This document shows positions 42,478 to 51,534 of a stretch of DNA of 64,000 bases, piece by piece; position 1 is the first letter of the stretch, and each line of letters begins with the position of its first letter. Both the position numbers and the translations under genes were made by a program. The DNA lies in NCBI RefSeq assembly GCF_905372525.1, contig NZ_CAJPPN010000001.1, positions 62,001 to 126,000 on the forward strand, given 5' to 3'. Source of the DNA: an uncultured Porphyromonas sp. GTDB lineage: Bacteria > Bacteroidota > Bacteroidia > Bacteroidales > Porphyromonadaceae. Under the pieces are notes generated by a model. The model was given only the letters and a program-made list of their open reading frames with translations. It searched no databases and had not been told where the DNA came from.

Positions 42478-44583
42478 CTACGCGTCAAGAGTCCTACGTA
42501 GGTGGGGGCCGTCTAGGATAAAGGCATCCTCTAGCTCTCCCGCCCAGAAGCGTACAGCCTTCGCCACATCCAGTGGATGGAAGGGTAGGGTATCCACGAG
42601 CGAGGCTAGAGGATAGCTCGGAAGGTCTGTCGAGAGAAAGAGCTTATCTAGCTGTACCTTGACCTCGTCCACTATATGCTGCGTTAGCCCCGAGGGGTGT
42701 TTCTTGAGACAAACATCACAAGCTCCACAGGGGCGACTCGATACCTCTCCGAAGTAGCCTAAGAGCATCTGCGAGCGACAGAGGTCATCTGTCCCTATAT
42801 AGGTGCGCATCGCCCCTATACGCTCACTCATCCGCTCTAGTCTCTGCTGATAGGCCTCGTAGGGGATCCTGAGGTGCCGGCTCTCCTCGCGGCGGATATG
42901 GAAGAATACCCGAGGGATCTTCTTCTGTGGTATATAATGTAGGATCCCCTTCATCGTGAGATCCAGTAGGAAGAGGTAGACCTCATCCGCCGTATAGCCC
43001 GTGAGCTGTGCTAGGTCGATCTCACTGATGGTGACGTAGTCTGCGAAGAGCCCCGTATAGGAGCGGAGTATAGCACGGATTAGGTCGTCTGGGCGTACAC
43101 TCTGCTCATAGAGCCGAGAGCTGGGGATGAGGAACTTCAGCCTAGAGCGACTATCATCATCGTGGTAGTCTAGCCAGCCCGAGAGTTGCATGATCTCTAT
43201 GGCATGACGGGTCTGTATGGGGCGCATATGGAAGCGACGTATGAAGAGCTCTAGGTCGAAGTCGTAGGTGCGCTCTAGTCCCTCTCCTTCCCCTATGGAG
43301 AGGAAGTTGCACATCTGGTCATACACATGGCGTACGTAGGATAGCTCGGGGAAGGTATCACGTAGCCTACGCACTAAGGTCTGATCATCGGAGCTAGAGA
43401 CGATCATCACGGCATAGGATCGCTCCCCATCCCGTCCTGCCCGTCCTGCCTCCTGGAAGTATTCCTCCAGTGAGGTAGGTACAGTCATATGGATGACTAG
43501 GCGCACATCAGGCTTATCGATCCCCATCCCGAAGGCATTCGTAGCGACCATCACACGTATCTCATCACGCATCCAACGTGCCTGGCGGAGCTCACGCTCC
43601 TGGTAGGTCAGCCCGGCATGGTAGTGTGTAGCACTTATCCCTACGGCATTCAGCTCCTCTGCTATCTGACGTGTCATATCCCTATTGCGGCAGTAGACGA
43701 TCGTGGATCCCTCTACTCGACTGAGGATATGACGCATCATAGCGGACTTGTCATCGTAGTGACGGATGGAGTAGGAGAGGTTGGGGCGAGAGAAGCTCTT
43801 CTTGAGCGAGGTGTAGCCAGGGCGAAAGGCTAGCTCTCGGATGATATCCTCTACCACCGCCTCTGTGGCGGTAGCGGTGAGGGCGAGCATGGGCACCTCG
43901 CTTAGCTCCTGGCGCACGATCGGTATATCTAGGTAGGAGGGGCGGAAGTCATAGCCCCACTGACAGACGCAGTGACACTCGTCTACCACGACGAGCGATA
44001 TGTTGAGCTCTGTGAGCCATGTACGGAATAGGGTAGAGCCTAGGCGCTCGGGCGAGATGTAGAGGAACTTGTAGTGTCCGTACAAGCAGTTGTCTAGTGC
44101 TGAACGGACACGCTCCGAGGACATCCCGGAATGGATGGCTGTCGCCCGTATACCTTGTGCCCGAAGTCTATCTACCTGATCCTTCATCAGGGCAATCAGA
44201 GGGGTAATAACCAGAGTGAGCCCGGGGAGCATAAGTCCTGGTACTTGGAAGATGATACTCTTACCTCCCCCCGTGGGCAGTAGTCCCAGTGTATCCCGCC
44301 CCTGTAGGACAGACTCGATGAGCTCTCGCTGTAGGGGACGGAAGGAGGTATAGCCCCAGTAGCGCTCCAGCACCTCCTCTGGGCTAAGGTCGGCATCCAC
44401 GACTCCGGGCTGAGGGTCGTGTCCAGCAGTGATAGCAGAGGTGGGTGTCGTGACTAGATCGAAGAGATCCTCGGGCCAGAGCATACGGTCCGTCGTATCC
44501 TCCGGTACTGGCTCTTCAGTGGTGAGGAGGGTATCTATCTCCTCCCCTTCGGACTCTATAGTCTCCTGCGCTTCGTCACTCAT
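42478..44583 (-). CDS. recQ: RecQ-family ATP-dependent DNA helicase
   Basis: 3'-5' helicase in recombination and fork repair. 701 residues. An acidic, disordered-looking N-terminal extension of about 68 residues comes before the Q motif (YWGYTSFRPLQRELIESVLQG). Walker A is LLPTGGGKSIIFQVPG, motif II is VVDECHCVCQWGYDFRPSYL (DECH where most RecQ have DEAH), then MLALTATATEAVVEDI, the motif VI region FQEAGRAGRDG and a zinc-binding set ending SRPCGACDVC. No clear HRDC domain follows. It lies 42 bp after recJ, and both act in the same repair pathway. Confidence 0.92.
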   Translation of the reverse strand: MSDEAQETIESEGEEIDTLLTTEEPVPEDTTDRMLWPEDLFDLVTTPTSAITAGHDPQPGVVDADLSPEEVLERYWGYTSFRPLQRELIESVLQGRDTLGLLPTGGGKSIIFQVPGLMLPGLTLVITPLIALMKDQVDRLRAQGIRATAIHSGMSSERVRSALDNCLYGHYKFLYISPERLGSTLFRTWLTELNISLVVVDECHCVCQWGYDFRPSYLDIPIVRQELSEVPMLALTATATEAVVEDIIRELAFRPGYTSLKKSFSRPNLSYSIRHYDDKSAMMRHILSRVEGSTIVYCRNRDMTRQIAEELNAVGISATHYHAGLTYQERELRQARWMRDEIRVMVATNAFGMGIDKPDVRLVIHMTVPTSLEEYFQEAGRAGRDGERSYAVMIVSSSDDQTLVRRLRDTFPELSYVRHVYDQMCNFLSIGEGEGLERTYDFDLELFIRRFHMRPIQTRHAIEIMQLSGWLDYHDDDSRSRLKFLIPSSRLYEQSVRPDDLIRAILRSYTGLFADYVTISEIDLAQLTGYTADEVYLFLLDLTMKGILHYIPQKKIPRVFFHIRREESRHLRIPYEAYQQRLERMSERIGAMRTYIGTDDLCRSQMLLGYFGEVSSRPCGACDVCLKKHPSGLTQHIVDEVKVQLDKLFLSTDLPSYPLASLVDTLPFHPLDVAKAVRFWAGELEDAFILDGPHLRRTLDA

Positions 44584-44625
44584 GGTCGTTCTGGTATATC
44601 TTGCTCTCTCTAGGGAGCATGGGGG

Positions 44626-46389
44626 CTAGTGTAGTCGCTCTGGTAGTTCACTCTCCAGGCATAGATCCTTCACTCGTAGCTGTAGGAAGGTCTGGGTATA
44701 GAAGTCGTTATCCTCCAGCTCATAGCATAGGGCGAAGGCTTCGTGTCGTATCAACTTCGGTAGATAGGACGCCTTTCCTAGGGCGAAGCCGTGGATGGGA
44801 CGTATGCGCTGGTAGTAGTCTGTGACTCGTAGGCTAAGGTGCTGATCACACTTCCCTACGGCTCGTGTACCCCCAGCGTCCCGTAGATGCTCCGTGAGGA
44901 AGACGGGTCGCTCGTTCCCCATGCCGAAGGGGGATAGAGACTCGATCTGCCTCAGTAGACTCCTCGAGATCTCTTGTGCCTCTAGGCGAGTATCTATCTG
45001 TAGTATTGGGGTTGTCTCCACCTCTCCACTAGGGCTCGTCTGGGCATACTGCTCTAGCTGAGAGCGGAAGGCATCGAGATGCTCTGGTAGGAGGGTCATC
45101 CCGATAGCATACATATGCCCCCCGAAGCTCTGTAGGCTATCCCGACAGCTCTGTACCGCTTGGTAGAGGTCGTACCCCCCATAGGAGCGTGCAGAGCCCG
45201 AGAGGTAGTCTCCACTACGGGCTAGGATGATGACAGGGCGATGTAGCCGATCAGCTAGGCGAGCTGCGACGATACCCATCACGCCCTTGTTCCAGTCAGG
45301 GTCATAGAGCACGAGTATCCTCTGCTCTAGGAGCTCTGGGTGCGAGCGTACGAGCTCTAGTGCCTGCTTGGTCATCTCCTGATCGAGATCCTGACGCAGG
45401 TGGTTGTAGCCATCTAGTATCGTACTCTGCTTCTCGGCTACCTGCTGATCTCGAGCGATGAGGAGCTTCACGGACTCAGCTCCATGAGCCATTCTACCCG
45501 CTGCGTTGATTCGTGGCCCTAGCTCGTAGTATATGCTAGCCATATCTACATGTCCCGGGCGTATCTTCCCCTGCTTCATGAGGTAGGAGATCCCTATAGA
45601 AGGGGTGGCATTCAGCTGCCTCAGTCCGTGGTAGGTCAGTATCCTATTCTCCCCCAAGATAGGTACCCGATCCTGAGCGATGCTCAGCACCAGGAGTTCT
45701 AATAGAGGGAGGAGCGTGTCGAAGGGTAAGGATCGGCGTAGAGCTAATCCCTGCATGAACTTGAAGGCAACACCACACCCCGATAGGTCAGCGAAGGGGT
45801 AGGTGTTATCCAGCCTCTTGGGATTGAGGATCGCTGTCGCAGGGGGAAGATGAGGATCTGGGGTGTGATGGTCGCAGATGATGAAGTCCATGCCCAACTC
45901 CCGAGCGTAGCGGATCTCCTCATGAGCCTTGATGCCGGTATCCACAGATATGATCAGTCCAGTACCGATGCTATGGGCATAGTCTATCCCCTGCCTCGTG
46001 ATCCCGTATCCCTCCTCGTACCTATCTGGGATATAATAGGTGAGGAGATCCTCGGGTAGGCAGTGGGCACTCAGGTAGCGGTAGAGGAGGGCGACAGCTG
46101 TCGTCCCATCGACATCGTAGTCTCCATAGATGAGGATGCGCTCCTGACGGTCTATCGCCTGCTGTAGCCGGTCTAGGGCTACCGACATGTCCTGCATGAG
46201 CAGGGGGTCATGTAGTGCCTCGAGGGAGGGAGCTAGGAAGCCCTCGGCCTCCGTGACGGTCGTGATCCCACGAGCGACGAGGAGACGACCCACCGCAGGG
46301 TATAGTCCCAGCTGCTGTGAGAGGCTAGTCGCTAGTGCCTGCTCCTGCTCGGTATAGGAGCGGAGTATCCACCGTCTAGGCTGTGTCAT
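44626..46389 (-). CDS. recJ: Single-stranded-DNA exonuclease RecJ
   Basis: 5'-3' ssDNA exonuclease for recombination and mismatch repair. 587 residues. DHH-family motifs: ILIYGDYDVDGTTAVALLY (motif I) near 81-99, the Asp of LIISVDTGIKAHEEI, and DHHTPDP (motif III, DHH) near 173-179, then DLSGCGVAFKFMQGL and the GGHMYAIGMT segment of the DHHA1 domain near 415-425. The OB-like C-terminal domain ends with LQLRVKDLCLE. Complete length. It follows the DUF4919 gene by 14 bp and precedes recQ by 42 bp. Confidence 0.95.
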   Translation of the reverse strand: MTQPRRWILRSYTEQEQALATSLSQQLGLYPAVGRLLVARGITTVTEAEGFLAPSLEALHDPLLMQDMSVALDRLQQAIDRQERILIYGDYDVDGTTAVALLYRYLSAHCLPEDLLTYYIPDRYEEGYGITRQGIDYAHSIGTGLIISVDTGIKAHEEIRYARELGMDFIICDHHTPDPHLPPATAILNPKRLDNTYPFADLSGCGVAFKFMQGLALRRSLPFDTLLPLLELLVLSIAQDRVPILGENRILTYHGLRQLNATPSIGISYLMKQGKIRPGHVDMASIYYELGPRINAAGRMAHGAESVKLLIARDQQVAEKQSTILDGYNHLRQDLDQEMTKQALELVRSHPELLEQRILVLYDPDWNKGVMGIVAARLADRLHRPVIILARSGDYLSGSARSYGGYDLYQAVQSCRDSLQSFGGHMYAIGMTLLPEHLDAFRSQLEQYAQTSPSGEVETTPILQIDTRLEAQEISRSLLRQIESLSPFGMGNERPVFLTEHLRDAGGTRAVGKCDQHLSLRVTDYYQRIRPIHGFALGKASYLPKLIRHEAFALCYELEDNDFYTQTFLQLRVKDLCLESELPERLH

Positions 46390-46403
46390 CTTCCGCTCGC
46401 TCG

Positions 46404-47270
46404 TTACTTAGTCTTAGCTAGGGGCGCTGGAGAGGCAAAGGTAGAGCGGAGGAGATAGTAGTGATCCTCGCTGCCCTTGCCCGTACGTACGGTGATGACG
46501 CTGTAGGTCTTTCCCCCAGACTGCACCTCTCGGGTGGAGAGGATATCCTCGCGGGGGGTCTCGTTCCAATGTATCTCGAAGAGGAGCGCATCAGAGGCAG
46601 AGCGTACCGATACGGCTTTCTCCTTGGTAAGGGTATCCCCCCCCGTATGAGCGAGCATACTCATGAGCTCAATGAGCTGATACATATAGCTGTCGAAGCG
46701 ATTGCTCTTCAGGTGCAACGATAGGTCACAGGCTCGCTTGATCAGCCCGATATGTGTCGGGGTACGCCATAGCCCCTGCTGCACGACCTGTAGTGCCTCG
46801 GAGATCTTCTTCTGATTGATCAGCTCATCGGCCTCCCGCTCTATCTTGTCTAGGAAGGGTGCCGTGTCGGTACGCTCATCCATAGCGAAGTAGAGCTCCT
46901 GGATCTCGGAGCGGGTCAGGGTCGTATCAGCACGACGAAAGCGTGTCGTCAGGAGCTCCATCTGCTGGGTCGCTTGCTGGCTGACCTGCTGGCTGACCTC
47001 TGCTCCTCCGGTACGCAGTCGGATACTGTCGAGGCGCATCTGCTCGAGCTGCTCTGCAGTAGGCATATATACTCGCCCTCGGGAGCTATGGCGCCCACGG
47101 GTACCTCTACCTCTGTGAGTGGACTTGCCCCGTTTGCTCTTCGACGAGCTACTGGTCTTCGTCGTTTTGGCCTTCTTGCGACGAGCGGCTGGGCTCCCAT
47201 AGAGAGGGGGAGCTAGGGCGATACCTATCCCTACGACCAGTAGGGCGATCTTCGAATATATTAGTCTCAT
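46404..47270 (-). CDS. DUF4919-like secreted protein
   Basis: From the ATG at 47270, 288 residues. Signal-like stretch MRLIYSKIALLVVGIGIALA, then a Lys/Arg/Ser-rich segment at about 30-70 (SSSSKSKRGKS..., RGRHSSRGR). The C-terminal 180 residues carry the family-like APFLDKIEREADELINQKKI, GLWRTPTHIGLIKRACDLSL, SASDALLFEIHWNETPREDI and VITVRTGKGSEDHYYL. Function of DUF4919 is unknown. A longer frame starts at 47327, but a start at 47270 gives a clean signal peptide. First gene of the DUF4919-recJ-recQ run. Confidence 0.75.
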   Translation of the reverse strand: MRLIYSKIALLVVGIGIALAPPLYGSPAARRKKAKTTKTSSSSKSKRGKSTHRGRGTRGRHSSRGRVYMPTAEQLEQMRLDSIRLRTGGAEVSQQVSQQATQQMELLTTRFRRADTTLTRSEIQELYFAMDERTDTAPFLDKIEREADELINQKKISEALQVVQQGLWRTPTHIGLIKRACDLSLHLKSNRFDSYMYQLIELMSMLAHTGGDTLTKEKAVSVRSASDALLFEIHWNETPREDILSTREVQSGGKTYSVITVRTGKGSEDHYYLLRSTFASPAPLAKTK

Positions 47271-47478
47271 TCTTCTGTCTTCACATTCTATCATATCTAG
47301 GTACTCTCGGCTTCTCAAGGGACTCACTTGTCCCTATTGCCCAGAGGTGCTAGCTCCATCCATGGACAAAGCTATGAGATAGGGCTATCACTGCTACCTA
47401 ATCAAAACGAGTATTGCTGACCTCATCGTATATACGGCATCTCAGCCATCTTAGGGCATATTACGGAGGTCAGATATA

Positions 47479-47486
47479 CAAAGATA
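47479..47486 (-). promoter_or_regulatory. -7 motif TATCTTTG before the DUF4919 gene
   Basis: CAAAGATA on the plus strand, about 210 bp before the start codon, which would leave a long leader. Confidence 0.35.
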
Positions 47487-47692
47487 CGTTAAAGAAGGCT
47501 AACCTCCTAACCTATCGAGCTCCTCGCCAGAGCCGATGTATGGCTACTCTTCTCTACCCCCTCTCTTCGGGATCTTTGGGGATATAGTTTCATACCGTGA
47601 GATACCTTCGTTATATCCATTTATGGACTAAGCGTTAGCCCTCGAAATAAGTGCCTGGGAGGGAGCCTTAGAGGATATACTTAGAGCGAGGT

Positions 47693-47755
47693 TGTGTACA
47701 CGTTTGTACACTATGGTATACACGCGTGTACACTGCAGTGTACACGCGTGTATAC
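47693..47755. repeat. GTGTACAC palindrome array 2
   Basis: About six copies or near-copies of GTGTACAC/GTATACAC in 63 bp. The right part reads GTGTACAC-TGCA-GTGTACAC-GC-GTGTATAC, almost identical in order and spacing to array 1 at 37791-37852. TGCA and GCGC-type spacers make it a continuous perfect palindrome about the TGCA centre. Confidence 0.85.
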
Positions 47756-48236
47756 TTTCCCTCCCTAAGTAATAGGTCTGTGCCTAGTAAATCTATGTCT
47801 AAGATAGGGCTGCACCTATCTAAGCGCCAGCTCCTCGACCTCTTTGCCCTAGGCCGTTAGTACCCCTATGTGGTCGCCCTATCTAGCTTCGTACAAGGGC
47901 ACGATCTCCCCAAGTCAGTGGCCCCTAGAGGGATGCTATCCACCCCATGATAGCTTTCTATATAGGATCCTTGCCATGGATGTGTCACACGTCTAGGCCA
48001 AAGGCTAGAGAAAATGCACCATCTACCCGATAGTGCTCTCGGTATATTCCTCTTGCCTTCCTTAGAAATACCCAGATGGGGGATGACGGAGTGGCTCGTA
48101 GTAGCTTGGATACGGAGCTTTGGGGGGCATATGACTGGAGGAGGATGCCCGCTGGAGGTATCTATCTTTCTCTAGTGTGCACTTATGGGCGGAGTATCCC
48201 CCTCGGGGGAGTATCGAGCGAACTACATATTCTTGG

Positions 48237-48244
48237 TATCTTTG
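48237..48244 (+). promoter_or_regulatory. -7 motif TATCTTTG before the mannosyltransferase gene
   Basis: TATCTTTG is 56 bp before the start codon; a full match to TAnnTTTG. Confidence 0.5.
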
Positions 48245-48299
48245 TCCCCCAGAATGAAGGTTGCTTTGTTCCCATCTCACAAGATAGATACTTACACCT

Positions 48300-49046
48300 A
48301 TGAGTAGTGATAGCGTCGTCATCATCCCGACCTACAACGAGCGCGAGAATGTAGCTCAGATGATAGATACAGTCCTTGGGCTGCCTCAGCCCTTCGATCT
48401 ACTGATCGTCGATGATGGTTCGCCCGATGGTACGGCGGCTATCGTACGGTCTCTACAAGCGAAGTACCCCGAGCGAGTATTCCTACTGGAGCGAGCAGGG
48501 AAGCAAGGTCTGGGGACAGCCTATATAGCAGGCTTCCGCTGGGCTCTAGAGCGAGACTATGCCTATATCTTTGAGATGGACTGCGACTTTAGCCATCCCC
48601 CGATGAAGCTCCTAGAGCTCTATCGAGCCTGTGCTGAGCAAGGGGCAGACGTGGCTGTAGGCTCTAGGTATACCCGAGGTGGAGCCGTGAAGAACTGGCC
48701 CTTGGATCGTATCGCTATGAGCTATGGCGCCTCGCTCTACGTCCGCCTCATCACGGGGATGCCCGTCAAGGATAGTACGGCAGGCTTTGTCTGCTATCGG
48801 CGGGAGGTGCTCCAGACGATGCGCCTAGGAGAAGTGCACTTCAAGGGCTATGCCTTCCAGATCGAGATGAAGTATACGGCCTACTGCCTAGGCTTCACTG
48901 TCGTGGAGGTGCCGATTACCTTCGAGGATCGAGTCCTAGGTACCTCCAAGATGAATACCTCTATCTTCAGAGAGGCCTTCACCGGAGTGGTAAAGCTCCG
49001 CTGGTGGCATAGCTTCTGTGGCTTCCCCAGCCGTAACGAAGACTGA
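48300..49046 (+). CDS. Polyprenol phosphate mannosyltransferase (GT2 family)
   Basis: Transfers mannose from GDP-mannose to a lipid phosphate carrier. 248 residues, single GT2 domain without membrane helices. VVIIPTYNERENVAQMID at 6-23, LLIVDDGSPDGTAAIVR (nucleotide-binding) at 34-50, the metal-binding DXD in FEMDCDFSHPP near 90-100, and VGSRYTRGG, DSTAGFVCYRREVL and FEDRVLGTSKM, all hallmarks of DPM1-like enzymes. It fits with the mannose-1-phosphate guanylyltransferase and manA in this window, and would supply mannose for protein or lipid glycosylation. Confidence 0.9.
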   Translation: MSSDSVVIIPTYNERENVAQMIDTVLGLPQPFDLLIVDDGSPDGTAAIVRSLQAKYPERVFLLERAGKQGLGTAYIAGFRWALERDYAYIFEMDCDFSHPPMKLLELYRACAEQGADVAVGSRYTRGGAVKNWPLDRIAMSYGASLYVRLITGMPVKDSTAGFVCYRREVLQTMRLGEVHFKGYAFQIEMKYTAYCLGFTVVEVPITFEDRVLGTSKMNTSIFREAFTGVVKLRWWHSFCGFPSRNED

Positions 49047-49178
49047 GCATTCCGCAGATGCCTATCCTATATATAATGATGTATAGGAGCCATCTGCACT
49101 CCTCCCTCATGTGTCGCCGAGGGGACATCTTCGCCCCTCTTGACTGACGCCCCAACGAATGAATAGCCCTCCCTGAAT

Positions 49179-50291
49179 ATGAATAAGCTACATAAGACGA
49201 TACTCTGTGCCCTAGGCCTAGGGCTTTATCTCCCCAGCGCTTCGGCACAAGAGTTGGCGACAAGTGAGCTCCAGCGTCTCATCCAGATGCCACTCAAGAA
49301 TATCTTCATAGAGTACCCCAATAAGCCTGGGCACACCTACGTAGATAGTACCGACCTCGGGCTCTCTCCCCGAGAGCTACATCCTGCGTTCTATGGATGC
49401 TTCGACTGGCACAGCGCTGTACACAGTCACTGGATGCTGGCTGAGGTACTTCGTAGTCATCCTGACCTGCCAGAGCGGGAGGCTATCATAGCCTCCTTTG
49501 ACCAACACCTGACGGAGGAAAATATGCGAAGCGAAGCCTCCTACTTCGATCGCAAGCTTGCCTCTACCTATGAGCGTACCTATGGCTGGGCTTGGCTCCT
49601 GAAGCTCTCCGAAGAGCTTCACCGCATGGCCGCAGAGACGGACGATACCGTCCTCCAGCAAAAGGCTCAGCTCTGGGCGCAAAACGTAGATATCCTAGCG
49701 ACAAAGATCGTAGCGAAGTGGAAGGCTTACCTGCCGAAGCTTACCTACTCAAATAGGGTCGGGACACACTCTAACCTCGCCTTTGCCCTCTCCTTCGCCA
49801 TAGACTATGCCCGTCAGCGAGGAGATAAGGACTTCGAGCAAGCCCTCATCGCTAAGGCTCGGGAGCTACACCTCGCAGATAAGCGAGTGCCAGCCGAATG
49901 GGAGCCTAATGCCACAGACTTCTTCTCCCCCACACTCATGGTCGCAGATCTGATGACCCGAGTGCTGCCACAGAGAGAGTATGTAGCTTGGCTCAGGACC
50001 TACTTCACCCCCGCAGGGATTGCCCGCCTCTGCCAGCTACCACAGGTCAGTGACCTCTCGGACTATACGATCGTACATCTCGTGGGGCTCGCCTACACCA
50101 GAGCGTGGACGATGGCTCGTATAGCACGCTACCTCCCACAGGGACATCCCCTGAAGGAGCGCTTCGGGAAGGCTGCTCGTGCGCAGTACCAGCATGGGAT
50201 GGGGATGATCTTCAGATCCAACTATGGGGGCGACCACTGGCTTGCCTCCTTCGCCCGCTATGCTTATGAGGTGCTCCAGGGAGCATACTAG
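49179..50291 (+). CDS. DUF2891 exported protein
   Basis: 370 residues. Signal peptide MNKLHKTILCALGLGLYLPS...ASA/QE at 1-24. The mature protein starts with the DUF2891 pattern YPNKPGHTYVDSTDLGLSPR, HPAFYGCFDWHSAVHSHWML at about 67-86, and later TYGWAWLLKLSEEL and THSNLAFALSFAIDYARQ: an all-helical toroid-like sequence with conserved His, Trp and Asp. It looks like a periplasmic alpha/alpha-barrel enzyme of unknown substrate, perhaps glycan-directed. It ends 6 bp before the histidine kinase gene. Confidence 0.85.
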   Translation: MNKLHKTILCALGLGLYLPSASAQELATSELQRLIQMPLKNIFIEYPNKPGHTYVDSTDLGLSPRELHPAFYGCFDWHSAVHSHWMLAEVLRSHPDLPEREAIIASFDQHLTEENMRSEASYFDRKLASTYERTYGWAWLLKLSEELHRMAAETDDTVLQQKAQLWAQNVDILATKIVAKWKAYLPKLTYSNRVGTHSNLAFALSFAIDYARQRGDKDFEQALIAKARELHLADKRVPAEWEPNATDFFSPTLMVADLMTRVLPQREYVAWLRTYFTPAGIARLCQLPQVSDLSDYTIVHLVGLAYTRAWTMARIARYLPQGHPLKERFGKAARAQYQHGMGMIFRSNYGGDHWLASFARYAYEVLQGAY

Positions 50292-50297
50292 TGGACT

Positions 50298-51494
50298 ATG
50301 AAGATCCGTCGGCTAGGGGAGCAGTGGCTCCAGGGAGGGGGGCTATGGCTGACCCGGCGTAGCTCTGGACGTATCGCCGTCATCGTCTGCTCCGTACTCT
50401 TCGCCGTCCTCTCTCTCGTCCTCTCTGACCGACTGGTCTCCAAGATAGCCATAGAGGAGCATGAGAAGCTCGAGATGTGGGCTAATGCTACTCGGGCAGC
50501 GAATGCCTATGATCAGCAGATGATCATGACCTATCTCTATCGCATCCTTGACTCCAATACCGCTATCCCGATCATCATGACTGATGATAAGGGGAATATA
50601 CTGAGCTACTACAATATAGATGTCCCCCGCAAGGATGGGGAAGCCTATCTGCGCCGAGAGCTGGAGCGCTACAAGCGAGGCTACCCACCGATCGTCATCG
50701 ACGAGCTCGTAGCTCCCCAGTATATCTACTACTCGGATAGCTATGGACTGAGGTATCTAGAGATCTTCCCCTACATACAGCTCGGGGTCTTCCTCCTCTT
50801 CCTCGGGATAGCTATCGTGGCTGTCATCAGCCTCAAACGCTCAGATCAAAACCATATCTGGGAGGGACTCTCTCGGGAGACAGCACACCAGCTGGGTACC
50901 CCGATCTCCTCCCTCATCGCCTGGAAGGAATACCTAGCTAGTAGTGGTGTCGAGCCCATGGTCACCGAGGAGATGGAGAAGGATATCCAACGTCTAGGGA
51001 TCATCGCAGACCGCTTCCAGAAGATAGGCTCACTGCCCAACCTCAAGCCCGCCGACCTCCATGAGGTGCTCCTAAGGATCATCGGCTATATGCAGCCACG
51101 TATATCTAAGCAGGTCCGACTGATCCCCCCAGAAACTCCAGAGACTCCGATCATTGTCCGTCTGAGCGAGCCTCTACTAGCCTGGGTCTTCGAGAACCTG
51201 ATCAAGAACGCCGTAGATGCTATGCACGGACAGGGGACGATCACCTTCGCCTACGTCGTGAAGGAGCGTATCGTCTATATCGATATTACGGATACGGGTA
51301 AGGGGATCCCAAAGGGAAAGCAACGGGAGGTCTTCCGCCCTGGAGTCACAACTCGTCAGCGTGGGTGGGGGCTCGGGCTCTCCCTCGCGCGTAGGATCAT
51401 AAATGAGTATCACGGTGGGCGTATCTATGTGCATCACTCTATCGTAGATGTGGGGACGACCTTCCGAATAGAACTAGATCGAGAGGTCAGCTAA
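50298..51494 (+). CDS. Sensor histidine kinase without adjacent response regulator
   Basis: 398 residues. Membrane segments at about 25-43 (IAVIVCSVLFAVLSLVLS) and 153-176 (FPYIQLGVFLLFLGIAIVAV) enclose a periplasmic sensor of about 110 residues with no named domain. The H-box is GLSRETAHQLGTPISSLIAW near 193-212; the phospho-His would be in AHQLGTP, a variant of HELRTP. N-box VFENLIKNAVDAM near 295-307, G1 DITDTGKGIPKG and G2 RGWGLGLSLARRIINEYHGG near 355-374 are intact. No receiver gene lies nearby. It follows the DUF2891 gene by 6 bp and precedes the free Met-R-SO reductase by 40 bp. Confidence 0.88.
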   Translation: MKIRRLGEQWLQGGGLWLTRRSSGRIAVIVCSVLFAVLSLVLSDRLVSKIAIEEHEKLEMWANATRAANAYDQQMIMTYLYRILDSNTAIPIIMTDDKGNILSYYNIDVPRKDGEAYLRRELERYKRGYPPIVIDELVAPQYIYYSDSYGLRYLEIFPYIQLGVFLLFLGIAIVAVISLKRSDQNHIWEGLSRETAHQLGTPISSLIAWKEYLASSGVEPMVTEEMEKDIQRLGIIADRFQKIGSLPNLKPADLHEVLLRIIGYMQPRISKQVRLIPPETPETPIIVRLSEPLLAWVFENLIKNAVDAMHGQGTITFAYVVKERIVYIDITDTGKGIPKGKQREVFRPGVTTRQRGWGLGLSLARRIINEYHGGRIYVHHSIVDVGTTFRIELDREVS

Positions 51495-51534
51495 TCACCC
51501 TGCCCCCCCCTTATACCATCAGTAGACAATAATC

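Larger units (their letters stand above)
47271..48299. other. Divergent non-coding region with palindrome array 2
   Basis: About 1 kb between divergent genes. Contains minus-strand -7 motif 47479-47486, palindrome array 47693-47755 and plus-strand -7 motif 48237-48244. No gene or RNA recognised in 47760-48230; two overlapping open frames at 48062-48325 show no protein-like pattern. Confidence 0.55.
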
